From contig CAMCFN010000010.1 of the NCBI GenBank assembly GCA_945874145.1, forward strand, positions 1 to 64,000: a DNA stretch of 64,000 nucleotides. Direction: 5' to 3'. Positions 25,054-33,013 of this stretch are shown here, piece after piece (positions within the stretch are counted from its first letter, which is position 1; every line of letters starts with the position of its first letter). Under the pieces are notes generated by a model. That model saw only the letters and a list, made by a program, of their open reading frames with translations, was not told where the DNA came from and did no database searches. Made by a program: the position numbers and the translations under genes. The DNA comes from Akkermansia muciniphila. Its GTDB lineage: Bacteria > Verrucomicrobiota > Verrucomicrobiia > Limisphaerales > SXTU01.

Positions 25054-25956
25054 TTAGAACCGCGCGAGCTGTTCAAGCTCCTTCACGCGGGTATCAATCG
25101 CCTTCCGCGTCGCCTTCGTGGTGGCCACCACGCCAAAGCCTTCGCAGCAGAACGACGCCGTCACCGTGCCGTGGATGATGGCGCGGCGAAGGTTCTTCTC
25201 GACGTCGCCCTTCGTGCTGGCGAGGTAGCCGATCATGCCGCCGACGAACGAATCGCCCGCGCCCGTCGGGTCCACGACCTTCTTGAGCGGATAGGCGGGG
25301 GCGATGAAGAAGCCATTGGGGCCGGACAACACCGCGCCGTGGGAACCCTTCTTGATGATCACGTATTTGGGCCCGAGCTGGTGAATCTTCTTCATGGCGG
25401 TGAAGACATTGTCCTCCTTGGTGAGCTGGTGCGCCTCGCCCTCGTTCAGCACGAAGGCATCCACGCGCTTGAGCAGCTTGAGCAGGTCCGGCAGCATGAT
25501 GTTCATCCACAGATCCATCGTGTCCGCGATGACGAACTTGGGCCGGCTGAGCTGATCCACGACCGCGTGCTGGACGGGCGGGGAGATGTTAGCGAGCAGC
25601 ACGTAGGGCGTGGTCTCGTAATCACCGGGCAGCTTAGGCGACCAGTTCTCAATGACGCCGAGCACGGTGTTGAGCGTGCGGCGGTTGTTCATGTTCACCT
25701 CGTATTCGCCGGACCAGTGGAACGTCTGGCCGTCCTTCACCCGCTCAAGGCCCTTCATGCAGATGCCGTGCTTCGCGTAGAGCTTGATGTATTTGGCCGG
25801 GAAGTCGCCGCCCACCACGCCGAGCAGCTTGGTCGGCGCGAAGAAGCTCGCGGCGATGGCCGCGTGGCTGGCCGAGCCGCCGAGCAGGCGCGGATTCTCC
25901 GCCTTGGGAGTCTTGATGGAATCGAGGGCTGTGGTGCCGACTACGAGGACGCTCAT
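25054..25956 (-). CDS. PfkB-family (ribokinase-like) carbohydrate or nucleoside kinase
   Basis: The 300-residue protein has the ribokinase fold landmarks: the N-terminal LLGGSASHAAIAASFFAPTKLLGVVGGDFP, the substrate-side VLNEGEAHQLT, and the C-terminal anion-hole and catalytic motif VDPTGAGDSFVGGMIGYL with the base Asp. The family phosphorylates sugars, nucleosides or related alcohols with ATP. It is the first gene of an operon with two secreted DUF1080 proteins, so a sugar released in the periplasm and then imported is a plausible substrate (inference). No dedicated transporter is in the operon. The start near 25956 fits the family with no extra residues. Confidence 0.88.
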   Translation of the reverse strand: MSVLVVGTTALDSIKTPKAENPRLLGGSASHAAIAASFFAPTKLLGVVGGDFPAKYIKLYAKHGICMKGLERVKDGQTFHWSGEYEVNMNNRRTLNTVLGVIENWSPKLPGDYETTPYVLLANISPPVQHAVVDQLSRPKFVIADTMDLWMNIMLPDLLKLLKRVDAFVLNEGEAHQLTKEDNVFTAMKKIHQLGPKYVIIKKGSHGAVLSGPNGFFIAPAYPLKKVVDPTGAGDSFVGGMIGYLASTKGDVEKNLRRAIIHGTVTASFCCEGFGVVATTKATRKAIDTRVKELEQLARF

Positions 25957-26084
25957 GCAGTGTTGATAGGATGTCAGTTAGTTTGCGGAGCGAACGATAG
26001 AGAATAAACCACCGCGCGGCAAGGCACATGCAACCAGGCATATGCAACCTTGCGCCCTCCCCGGCCCTCTCCTTAAATCCCTGC

Positions 26085-26864
26085 GTGCCGACCAAAGTCA
26101 TCGCCGTGGCGAACCAGAAGGGTGGCGTGGGTAAGACCACCACCGCCGTCAACCTCGCCGCCTGCCTCGCCGCCCTCGGCCAGCGGGTGCTCCTCGTGGA
26201 CATCGACCCGCAGGCCAATGCCACCAGCGGCGTGGGCCTGCCCAAGACCGAGGGGGCCAGCAGCTATCGCGCGTTGCTGGGGGAAGGCACCCTCGCGGAC
26301 CACATCCTGCCCACCGCGTTCGAGCGCCTGGCCATCGTCCCCAGCGAAGTGGATTTGTGCGGCGCGGAGATCGAGCTGTCCCGGCTGGAGAACCACCTGC
26401 ACCGGCTCAAGCAGGCGCTTCAGCCCGTGCGTGACGCGGGCCAGCACGACCTCATCGTGATTGATTGCGCGCCGTCGCTGGGGATTCTCACGCTCAACGC
26501 CTTCGCCGCCGCGGACGCGCTGCTGGTGCCGCTCCAGTGCGAGTATTACGCGCTGGAAGGCATCTCGATGATCCACCGCGTGCTGGGGCAGGTGCGCGAC
26601 TCCGGGGTGAACCCGCACCTCGAACTGCTCGGAGTGGTGATGACGATGTTCGACGGCCGCACCCGGCTCTCGCAGCAGGTGCTCAGCGAGGTGCGCGAGC
26701 ACTTCGGCGACAAGGTGTTCGAGACGGTCATCCCGCGCACCACTCGCCTGGCGGAGGCGCCCAGCCACGGCCAGCCCATCATCCACTACGACAAATACAG
26801 CGCCGGGGCCGCCGCCTACGAGGTGCTGGCTCAGGAAGTCATGGAGCGGTTGAAGCTCAATTAG
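26085..26864 (+). CDS. ParA/Soj-type Walker ATPase
   Basis: ParA ATPases bind DNA and position chromosomes, plasmids or protein complexes. A GTG at 26085 places the start directly before VIAVANQKGGVGKTTTAVNLA, as in the family, and gives 259 residues; the ATG at 26028 would add 19 residues lacking conserved features. The deviant Walker A motif KGGVGKTT, Walker A' / B elements VLLVDIDPQANATSG and LIVIDCAPSLGILTLNA, and the C-terminal TRLAEAPSHGQPI are all intact. A parB gene normally follows but is absent here; the next 380 bases hold only repeats and fragments. It could act with a ParB elsewhere or in another positioning role. Confidence 0.88.
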   Translation: MPTKVIAVANQKGGVGKTTTAVNLAACLAALGQRVLLVDIDPQANATSGVGLPKTEGASSYRALLGEGTLADHILPTAFERLAIVPSEVDLCGAEIELSRLENHLHRLKQALQPVRDAGQHDLIVIDCAPSLGILTLNAFAAADALLVPLQCEYYALEGISMIHRVLGQVRDSGVNPHLELLGVVMTMFDGRTRLSQQVLSEVREHFGDKVFETVIPRTTRLAEAPSHGQPIIHYDKYSAGAAAYEVLAQEVMERLKLN

Positions 26865-27243
26865 GCCGGTGCCGGTTCCCGTTGGGAGCTTCCTTTAACG
26901 CGAGGCCGCAAGGGCGCGGAGAGACAGAGATTGGGAGCGACATCATATTTTGGCTGCCCCGCGCGTTGGGCTTGGCCAAGCATGCGAAAGTGCAAGTTTT
27001 CGTGGCGTCTCTGCGGCTTGGCATTAAATCCTCACGCACCGACTAAGGCTCACAGTTCGTTCTCCTTGTCCTCGTAGCAGAACCGGCAAGCCTGGTCGTA
27101 ATCCGCTCCGCGCCCATCTCAAACTCGAAGGTCTCGGCTTCGGGTTGATCCGAAAACCTGCCTCCCCGACAAGACCGCCGCGGAGTTTTGGAAGGACTAC
27201 GACGCGGGGAAGCAGCAGGTCGGGCAGACGCGCTGCGACGTCG
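26865..27243. other. gap of about 380 bases holding repeats and decayed coding fragments
   Basis: The stretch after parA has no intact gene. It contains an imperfect inverted pair (TTTAACGCGAGGCCGC at about 26894 and GCGGCTTGGCATTAAA at about 27013, 13 of 16 complementary) and a fragment of a DUF2007-like gene (27050-27106). At about 27168-27242 a plus-strand stretch translates as DKTAAEFWKDYDAGKQQV without a start or stop of its own. An adjacent frame gives LKLEGLGFGLIRKP, as if a gene had been frameshifted. The pattern suggests loss or rearrangement where a parB might be expected. Confidence 0.6.
27050..27106 (-). pseudogene. 3' fragment of a DUF2007-like gene
   Basis: Read on the minus strand this gives ADYDQACRFCYEDKENEL and a stop. 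That is nearly the same as the last 18 residues of the intact protein at 30182-30391 (ADYDRAYRLFYEDKENEL), with matching stop position. No upstream part of the gene precedes it. It is best explained as the leftover of a duplicated or recombined copy about 3.1 kb from the intact gene. Confidence 0.8.
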
Positions 27244-27672
27244 TCACGCCTTCCGATCCCAGCGGAACTTGCGATCCGCTTCGGCGATGGGCTGATCGTT
27301 GATGCTCGCATAGCGCTTCGCCATGTAGCCGTGCTCGTCGAACGCCCAGTTCTCGTTGCCGTGGCTGCGCCACCATTGGCCGGTGCTGTCTTGCCATTCG
27401 TATTCGAAACGCACGGCGATGCGGTTGCCGGTAAAAGCCCAGAGCGTCTTCTTCAACCGGTAGTCGTGCTCCTTCGCCCACTTGCGCGTGAGGAAGGCGA
27501 CGACCTCGGCGCGGCCGTTCAGGAAGACATCCCGATTGCGCCACTCGGTGTCGGAGGTGTAGGCGAGCGACACGCGCTCGGGATCGCGGCTGTTCCAGGC
27601 GTCCTCGGCCAGCTGGACTTTTTGCCTGGCGGTTTCTTCGGTGAAGGGCGGGAGCGGCGGGCGTGGGTTCAT
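27244..27672 (-). CDS. DUF1348 (NTF2-like) protein
   Basis: This 142-residue protein carries the DUF1348 pattern throughout: [96 protein letters not shown] and a closing [16 protein letters not shown]. The fold is a small cone-shaped alpha/beta barrel of the NTF2/SnoaL type; no reaction is established for the family. It is the last gene of a three-gene operon and overlaps the flavin-type oxidase gene by four bases, so the two are coupled. Confidence 0.88.
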   Translation of the reverse strand: MNPRPPLPPFTEETARQKVQLAEDAWNSRDPERVSLAYTSDTEWRNRDVFLNGRAEVVAFLTRKWAKEHDYRLKKTLWAFTGNRIAVRFEYEWQDSTGQWWRSHGNENWAFDEHGYMAKRYASINDQPIAEADRKFRWDRKA

Positions 27673-28274
27673 GATGTTTGGCGTTTGAGTTGGGATTCGA
27701 GTTCGGCAATGCGGGCTTTGAGTGGAGCGACGGCGCTTTCGATTTCGGCGGACGTGAAACGTGGCGTGATGAACTTAGGGCAGTTCCAATCATACGCCAA
27801 AACATCGATCACAAAGATGCGTTCCACCTTGGCCGCATGGCCGCCCGGTGGTGCACTCTTCGCGACGAGTTCGGGATGCTCGCGTGCATCCAGCACCTTG
27901 GCGTGGCCGAGGATTTTCAGCCGTTCACGCGCCGGGTAGTCCATGAGGAAGAGGCTCACACGATCAATCAACGCGAGGCTGCCGACGCTGATCATCTGAC
28001 GGTTGCCGCCGTGGTCGGCGAACATGAGCTCGTCTGGCCCGGTGACGCGGAGGAAGCCCTTCGCACCGCCGCGATGCTGGAGATATGGCCAGCCGTTTTC
28101 CGTGATCGTGGCCATGTAGAACGAGTCGCGCTGCGCGATGAACTCCGCCTCGCCAGCGGTCAAAGCATCGCGCTCCGGCACGGTATCGTAAGCGGGGTAA
28201 GTGCGTCCGTAGTATTGACGCTGGGCCTCGAACACGGCAGGCGTGAGCACGGTGTGCATGAAGCGGTCGGCCAT
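27669..28274 (-). CDS. pyridoxamine 5'-phosphate oxidase-fold flavoprotein
   Basis: The ATG ending at 28274 ([18 protein letters not shown]) gives 201 residues; the longer ORF adds a 76-residue antisense-like segment. The split-barrel FMN-binding fold is supported by [50 protein letters not shown] and [25 protein letters not shown]. It is a PNPOx-like family member and is not expected to be the vitamin B6 enzyme itself, because it lacks the usual C-terminal WRLSP-type end. A short coiled coil ends it ([14 protein letters not shown]). The operon order is DUF5069, this gene, DUF1348. Confidence 0.85.
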   Translation of the reverse strand: MADRFMHTVLTPAVFEAQRQYYGRTYPAYDTVPERDALTAGEAEFIAQRDSFYMATITENGWPYLQHRGGAKGFLRVTGPDELMFADHGGNRQMISVGSLALIDRVSLFLMDYPARERLKILGHAKVLDAREHPELVAKSAPPGGHAAKVERIFVIDVLAYDWNCPKFITPRFTSAEIESAVAPLKARIAELESQLKRQTS

Positions 28275-28299
28275 GGTCGAGGGGGGGGATAGTTTGCAA

Positions 28300-28743
28300 T
28301 CAGGCGACGCCGCCAAAACTGACGTAGTCGTCGAGATCGAGGTAGTCAAACGTGCTGCGCAAATCATCACGCGCCGGATTGAGACGCTTGATCTGGTCGG
28401 TGAACCACTCGCGCATTTCGACGTCGTTGAAGGCGGCGGTTTCCGTCCAGCCGGACCACTGCTCGATTTCCAGCGCGGTGCGTTTGAGCGGGGCGTGCTC
28501 ATTGACCCAGAGCAGCATGGCCCAGTCAGCCGCGCCGGTTTTCACCTGCGCCAGCAGCGCGTTGGGCGCAAGGCCGGTGAAGCGGAAGAAGTGCCCGTCG
28601 TTCGGGTTGTTGTATTTGTATTCGCCCGCGGTGCCGGCGATGACGGCGCGCGCCTTGTCGAGCAGGCGTGGCAGGATGGTGTATCCGCCGAGGCGGACGC
28701 GCGGGCTGCGGGGCGGATGTTGGCTGAGGTTCGGTGCGTTCAC
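28300..28743 (-). CDS. DUF5069 protein
   Basis: The 147-residue protein matches the DUF5069 pattern common in verrucomicrobia: PRSPRVRLGGYTILPRLLDKARAVIAGTAGEYKYN, HFFRFTGL, MLLWVNEHA and a C-terminal YLDLDDYVSFGG. No function is established for the family. It is first in an operon with a flavin-type oxidase and a DUF1348 protein, and its start is 60 bases from the divergent LysR-type regulator. That makes this trio the likely target of the regulator. Confidence 0.85.
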   Translation of the reverse strand: MNAPNLSQHPPRSPRVRLGGYTILPRLLDKARAVIAGTAGEYKYNNPNDGHFFRFTGLAPNALLAQVKTGAADWAMLLWVNEHAPLKRTALEIEQWSGWTETAAFNDVEMREWFTDQIKRLNPARDDLRSTFDYLDLDDYVSFGGVA

Positions 28744-28802
28744 AGGGCACCACCCTGCGCGATGTGAGAAGATCCGGATAATGCCAGTTCGACATTGCGG
28801 TT

Positions 28803-29723
28803 ATGCCGAATGCACATAGCCTCAGCGTCATGGTCGACCGCATTCGCGCCCTGCTCACCGTGATCGAAGAAGGCAGCGTGAACCGCGCCGCCGTGCGGCT
28901 GCGGATCACCCAGCCCGCGCTCAGCCGTCAGATGCAGTCCTTGGAAGCCGAGATCGGCGGCAAACTGCTGGAGCGCCAGACGAGCGGCGTGAAGCCGACA
29001 GGACTCGGACACGCGATGGTCAAATCCATGCGCCCGCTCGCCGATGCCTACGACGCCGCGCTGGCCGAGTTGCGCCGACAGGCGCGCGGCGATCGCTCCG
29101 AGCTGCGCGTGGGCTATCTCATTTCCGCCGCGCAATCGGTGCTCACGCCCTCGCTGGCGCGGCTGCGCAAAACTCACCCTCAACTGAAACTCAAGCTGCA
29201 CGACCTCTCGCCACGCGAGCAGATCGACAAACTGCGCACAGGCGAGCTGGATGTCGCGCTCATCGGCCAGGAAGGCGCGCTCGCTGCACGTGAGTTTTAC
29301 AGCGCCAAGCTCGGTTCGCTCGGCGTGTGCGTGGCCGTCGCGGACAGCGATGAACTGGCTGCGCAAAAGAAACTCGCGCTCCGGGAGTTGAGGGGGCGCA
29401 GCTTCATCGGCATCGACGAAGATCAGATGCCGGGGCGCAATCAATGGATGTCGGCGCTAAGTAAAACAGCAGGCTTCAAGCCGCGCTTCGTCGTCATCGT
29501 CGATGGCATCACCAACGTGCTCTCGCTCGTCGCCTCGGAAAACGCCGTGACGCTGCTGCCCGCATATTTCCAGGAGTTCAGTCATCCGGGCGTGGTGTTC
29601 GTGCCGATCTCTGATGCCAGCGCGAAGTGGGATTTCATCGTGCTTTGGCAGCGCGGAAAGGTGCCCGCTAGCACGCGGGCGTTAGTGCACGAGCTCAAAG
29701 AATCCGCAGCTCGTTTTGCCTGA
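28803..29723 (+). CDS. LysR-family transcriptional regulator
   Basis: LysR regulators bind divergent promoters and respond to small molecules. The N-terminal winged helix is clear: IRALLTVIEEGSVNRAAVRLRITQPALSRQMQSLEAEIGGKLLERQ. The remaining 220 residues form the ligand-sensing domain (LRVGYLISAAQSVLTPSLARLRKTHPQL, LDVALIGQEGAL, GITNVLSLVASENAVTLLPAY). The second ATG at 28830 aligns better with the family start and may be the true one. It is divergent from the DUF5069/PNPOx/DUF1348 operon and likely controls it. A frameshifted sigma factor gene follows directly. Confidence 0.92.
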   Translation: MPNAHSLSVMVDRIRALLTVIEEGSVNRAAVRLRITQPALSRQMQSLEAEIGGKLLERQTSGVKPTGLGHAMVKSMRPLADAYDAALAELRRQARGDRSELRVGYLISAAQSVLTPSLARLRKTHPQLKLKLHDLSPREQIDKLRTGELDVALIGQEGALAAREFYSAKLGSLGVCVAVADSDELAAQKKLALRELRGRSFIGIDEDQMPGRNQWMSALSKTAGFKPRFVVIVDGITNVLSLVASENAVTLLPAYFQEFSHPGVVFVPISDASAKWDFIVLWQRGKVPASTRALVHELKESAARFA

Positions 29724-29726
29724 GTC

Positions 29727-30153
29727 ACACGCCGCCGAGCAGAGCGATTCGCAGGCCGCCGCAGAATTGCTCCCACTGGTCGATGCGGAGTTTGCGCCGA
29801 CTCGCCGCGCACCAGATGTCGCAGGAGGCCGATCACCACACCTTCCAACCCACCGCGCTCGGCCACGAAGCATGGTTGCGGCTCGTAATCGACGACAGGC
29901 AGCACCAGTTCGGCATCGCGCCCATCTCTTCGCCGATGCCACCGAAGCCATGCGCGCATCCTCGCGGACCATGCGCGTGAACGCGACGTTGGATAAACTG
30001 GCCAGACTGGACGCGACGGAGGCGGAAGTGGTGAAGCGGCGACTATTCGTTAGCCTGAAGCAGGGCGAAATCGCCGGCGCGTTGGGCCTGTCGGAGAAGA
30101 CCGTCCAGCGCCACAGGGCGCACGCGAAGGCGTGCGCTTTACACGCGGGTTAG
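29727..30153 (+). pseudogene. frameshifted and internally deleted ECF sigma factor gene
   Basis: Fragments of the ECF family that is abundant in planctomycetes and acidobacteria appear in order but in different frames. SQAAAELLPLVDAEF is in one frame, RSLRRLAAHQMSQEADHHTFQPTALGHEAWLRL in another, and RAHLFADATEAMR back in the first. The region that should follow is missing about 40 codons; the frame then runs straight into the region 4 helix-turn-helix (TEAEVVKRRLFVSLKQGEIAGALGLSEKTVQRHRAHAKA). At least two frameshifts plus a deletion make a working protein unlikely. The 145-codon track ORF covers only part of this. These sigma factors usually control a neighbouring gene set, none of which is obvious. 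Confidence 0.8.
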
Positions 30154-30181
30154 GCCGCAGCCCGGCAAGGGGGAGCGGCTG

Positions 30182-30391
30182 CTACAACTCGTTCTCCTTG
30201 TCCTCGTAGAATAGCCGGTAAGCCCGGTCATAATCCGCCTCGGGCACGAGCACGTTCGCCTCGCGATTCAGGTCACCGTCGTCCGGCAGCGATGGGTCCA
30301 CGAACTCCTGCACCGCCGCGATGCCGTGCTTCTCCAGCATCATCACGAGCATCTCGGTGTTGATGACCGGGCCGGTGTAGAAGTGCTTCAT
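30182..30391 (-). CDS. small DUF2007-like (putative signal-transducing) protein
   Basis: The ATG ending at 30391 begins MKHFYTGPVINTEMLVMMLEKHG and gives 69 residues; the ORF-track start is inside glycerate kinase. The layout (first strand, helix, then VLVPEADYDRAYRLFYEDK) is that of the short ferredoxin-like DUF2007 domain, which in other bacteria is fused to or found beside signalling proteins. Its start overlaps the end of the glycerate kinase gene by four bases (ATGA), so the two are co-translated. A broken extra copy of its 3' end lies at 27050. Confidence 0.8.
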   Translation of the reverse strand: MKHFYTGPVINTEMLVMMLEKHGIAAVQEFVDPSLPDDGDLNREANVLVPEADYDRAYRLFYEDKENEL

Positions 30392-31500
30392 GGCAGGTTG
30401 CTGGCGACCTGTTCTGCCAGCGTTGCCAGCCACTTCGCCGCCTCCGCCTTCGCCTGCTCGGGTGACGTGAGTTGCGTCAGACCGCTTGCGGATTGAAAGA
30501 GTTTCCGCAGCGCCGCCTCGTCCTGCACCACGCCGCCGAGGCCGAGACACGGCAGTTTGCGCGCGCGACAGCGCACGGCGATTTCGCCCGGGCCCTTGCC
30601 CATCAGGGACGAGCGGTCCAAGGAACCTTCGCCGGTGATAACCAAGTCCGCCGCGCGCAAATGCTCCTCCAGCTTCGCGTGTCGAGCGATGAGGGCAAAG
30701 CCCGGCTGCAACTTCGCGCCCGCAAACGCGCACAACCCGAAGCCCAGCCCGCCCGCCGCGCCCGTGCCCGGCAGGCCCGCGAGATCGCGGCCGAGCTGCG
30801 CCTTCACCGTGTTTGCCAGCTGGCGCAGCGCGCGTTCGGCGCTGGGGAATTCCTCCGGGCGCAGGCCCTTCTGCGGGCCATACACGCGTGAGCAGCCGCG
30901 CGCACCGAGCAGCTTGTTCTGCACGTCCACGGCGACGATGAGCTGCGGGAAGAGCTTGCGACGGCGAGGGGCGACCAAGCGGTGCAACTGTTGCAGGTGC
31001 GTCCAGCGGAACAGCTCTTCCTGACGCCCGTTGAAGAACTGCCAGCCCAAGCCGCGTGCCAACCCTGCCCCGCCGTCATTCGTCGCGCTGCCGCCGATGC
31101 CCACGAAACAGCGCCGCGCGCCTTTCTTCGCCGCCGCTTGCAACACGGCGGCCAGCCCCAAGGTGTCGAGCTGAAACGGGTGGAACTGCTTCGGCGGCAG
31201 CATCGCCAGCCCGATGATGTTCGCGGACTCGACGATGGCGGTCTTGGATTTCGCATCCCACCACCACACGCCTTCGAGCGGGCGATGCGCGGCGTCCACC
31301 GTGCGGACCTTCTGAAGTTTGGCTCCGAGCGCCGCGCTGAGGATCTCCCCGAAGCCGTCGCCGCCGTCGCTGATGGGCAGCAGCGTGAGGCGATCCGTGG
31401 GCCGGGCCTTGCACCAGCCGGCCGCGATGGCCTCGGCGGCAGCGTGAGCGGTGAGGGTGCCTTTGAACTTGTCCGGCGCAATCAGAACGCGAAGTGACAT
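30388..31500 (-). CDS. glycerate 2-kinase (GlxK/GarK family)
   Basis: The 370-residue protein has the family pattern: MSLRVLIAPDKFKGTLTAHAAAEAI, LLPISDGGDGFGEIL, AIVESANIIGLAML, GIGGSATNDGGAGLARGLGW, GTGAAGGLGFGL and AADLVITGEGSLDRSSLMGKGPGEIA. It phosphorylates D-glycerate to 2-phosphoglycerate with ATP, linking sugar-acid or glyoxylate breakdown to glycolysis. The D-2-hydroxyacid dehydrogenase at 22.5 kb could make its substrate from hydroxypyruvate (inference). A small DUF2007-like gene overlaps its end. Confidence 0.93.
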   Translation of the reverse strand: MSLRVLIAPDKFKGTLTAHAAAEAIAAGWCKARPTDRLTLLPISDGGDGFGEILSAALGAKLQKVRTVDAAHRPLEGVWWWDAKSKTAIVESANIIGLAMLPPKQFHPFQLDTLGLAAVLQAAAKKGARRCFVGIGGSATNDGGAGLARGLGWQFFNGRQEELFRWTHLQQLHRLVAPRRRKLFPQLIVAVDVQNKLLGARGCSRVYGPQKGLRPEEFPSAERALRQLANTVKAQLGRDLAGLPGTGAAGGLGFGLCAFAGAKLQPGFALIARHAKLEEHLRAADLVITGEGSLDRSSLMGKGPGEIAVRCRARKLPCLGLGGVVQDEAALRKLFQSASGLTQLTSPEQAKAEAAKWLATLAEQVASNLP

Positions 31501-31623
31501 GGCGGCAGCTTAGTGGTGGAGGCGCGCGTTGTCAGCCGCGCTATGCAACTCGTCTAGGTAAGGCCTCAAGTTGACAACCAGCAGCTAGAGGCTTCTAGTG
31601 CCCAAAATTCAACCCAACACAAC

Positions 31624-32382
31624 TTGAAACCTCTCCGCCTCCTGTGCCTGTCCGCCCTACTCGTTCTGGGAAGTTCCACCGCCGTTGCTCAACTGGGCGG
31701 TGGTGGCCTGGGCAACCTGCCCGGCGCTGAATTCGGAGCCGTGTTGACCCGGTTCTTGGGTGAACACAGCGCCTTCACGGCGTCAGTTAATTTGGGCACC
31801 AAGAGTGAACAGGGTGCCATGGTGCTGGTTCCGGCCAAACTGACTTACCTCGGTGGGCAGGCTCGCTTTGAGATTGATGTCTCAAAAGTGGAGGGCGGCC
31901 GCATGTCGCCGCTGGTAGCCGAGCAAATCAAGGCGGTGGGCATGGCCGAAGTGGTGCTGATCACGCGTCCAGACAAGAAGCTTTCCTACATGCAATATCC
32001 GGGCCTCAAGGCTTACGCCGAAATCCCTTTGCGGGATGAGAACAATCCCGAGACCGCCAAGAAGTCGAAGGTGGAGAAAACCAAGCTGGGCGAGGAAACG
32101 CTGGCTGGTTACGCGTGTATCAAGCATCTGGTGGTGGTCACCGATGAGCAGGGGAAGACTTCCGAGGGCACCACCTGGAACGCCCGAGACCTCGGAGGAT
32201 TTCCGATCGTGATCGAGACTTCCCAGAAAGGTTCAAAAGTGACCCTCCTGTTCTCGGACGTTAAGTTCGGCAACCCGCCCAGCTCCGCGTTCGAGCCGGC
32301 GAAGGACTACCAGAAATACGACGACGTGAAGACGATGATGCGCGAGGCGATGATGAAGCTCCTGGGCGGCGTGCCCAAGTAA
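31624..32382 (+). CDS. secreted DUF4412-like protein
   Basis: The frame opens at a TTG (31624), which directly precedes a good signal peptide (KPLRLLCLSALLVLGSSTAVA); no ATG or GTG is available nearby in frame. The 252-residue product has a beta-rich middle (FTASVNLGTKSEQGAMVLVPAKLTYLGGQARFEIDVS, DKKLSYMQYPGLKAYAEIP) and the DUF4412 hallmarks GEETLAGYACIKHLVVV and a C-terminal KEY-type (here KDYQKYDD) end. The family is thought to be periplasmic and resembles LolA/LolB-type half-barrels, but no reaction is known. It is monocistronic. Confidence 0.8.
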   Translation: MKPLRLLCLSALLVLGSSTAVAQLGGGGLGNLPGAEFGAVLTRFLGEHSAFTASVNLGTKSEQGAMVLVPAKLTYLGGQARFEIDVSKVEGGRMSPLVAEQIKAVGMAEVVLITRPDKKLSYMQYPGLKAYAEIPLRDENNPETAKKSKVEKTKLGEETLAGYACIKHLVVVTDEQGKTSEGTTWNARDLGGFPIVIETSQKGSKVTLLFSDVKFGNPPSSAFEPAKDYQKYDDVKTMMREAMMKLLGGVPK

Positions 32383-32588
32383 GGGTCCAGCCGGATGTTT
32401 CCGGCGCGATAAGCGGCAGGCGACTGGTGAGCCAAGAGCGGCGTTATTGGCCGGGTGGCCAGCACGAAGATTTGCATTCGCCAAGGTTTCGCCCTGCAAG
32501 GGCTGACTTGGTGCGGAGCCGCCGGAACAAAGACTTGTCAACCGAGGGAACCGTGGCACTTTACGCCCACGGAACTAACCTGACTGCC

Positions 32589-32927
32589 ATGAACAAACCC
32601 AAAATTGTAGCTTACCTGAAACCTTCCTGCGGCTGGAGCATGGGCGTGCGCGCCGTGATGAAGAAATACGATCTGCCCTTCGAGGATCGCGACATCATCA
32701 ACGACCCGGCCCAGCGCCAGGAAATGATCCAGAAGAGCGGCCAGATGCTCAGCCCCTGCGTTGAAATCGACGGACACATGCTCCCCGACATCAGCGGCGA
32801 AGAAGTGGAGGCCTACATGCTCGCCAACGGCCTGACCCAGCCGAACACCCGGCTGCCCGAAGCCCCAACCAACCAGCCGTGCGCCCACGAGATGCCGGCC
32901 GGTGCGCCGATGGCGTTCAAGCGCTGA
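32589..32927 (+). CDS. glutaredoxin-like protein with a CGWS motif
   Basis: The ATG at 32589 (MNKPKIVAYLKPSCGWSMGVRAVMKKYD) gives 112 residues; the track start adds 54 residues of non-family sequence. The thioredoxin-fold active site is CGWS, i.e. a monothiol-type site close to the CGFS of iron-sulfur-carrying glutaredoxins, not the dithiol CPYC. The cis-Pro loop is SPCVEIDG, where a Cys follows the Pro. The GxxLPDISGEEVEAYM C-terminus fits the fold. It may glutathionylate or carry an Fe-S cluster; which one is not decidable from sequence alone. A clear terminator follows. Confidence 0.82.
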   Translation: MNKPKIVAYLKPSCGWSMGVRAVMKKYDLPFEDRDIINDPAQRQEMIQKSGQMLSPCVEIDGHMLPDISGEEVEAYMLANGLTQPNTRLPEAPTNQPCAHEMPAGAPMAFKR

Positions 32928-32950
32928 GACAAACTCTCGACCCCCTCCCA

Positions 32951-32985
32951 GCCGCCGACCGCGAGATCGGCGGCCTTTTCTTTTT
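32951..32985 (+). terminator. rho-independent terminator after the glutaredoxin gene
   Basis: GCCGCCGA (32951-32958) pairs with TCGGCGGC (32967-32974), an 8-base-pair GC-rich stem with an 8-base loop, followed by CTTTTCTTTTT. It is 23 bases past the stop and faces the convergent antiporter gene. Confidence 0.85.
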
Positions 32986-33013
32986 CATCTCCAACGCGAG
33001 GGAGGACAGCCGC

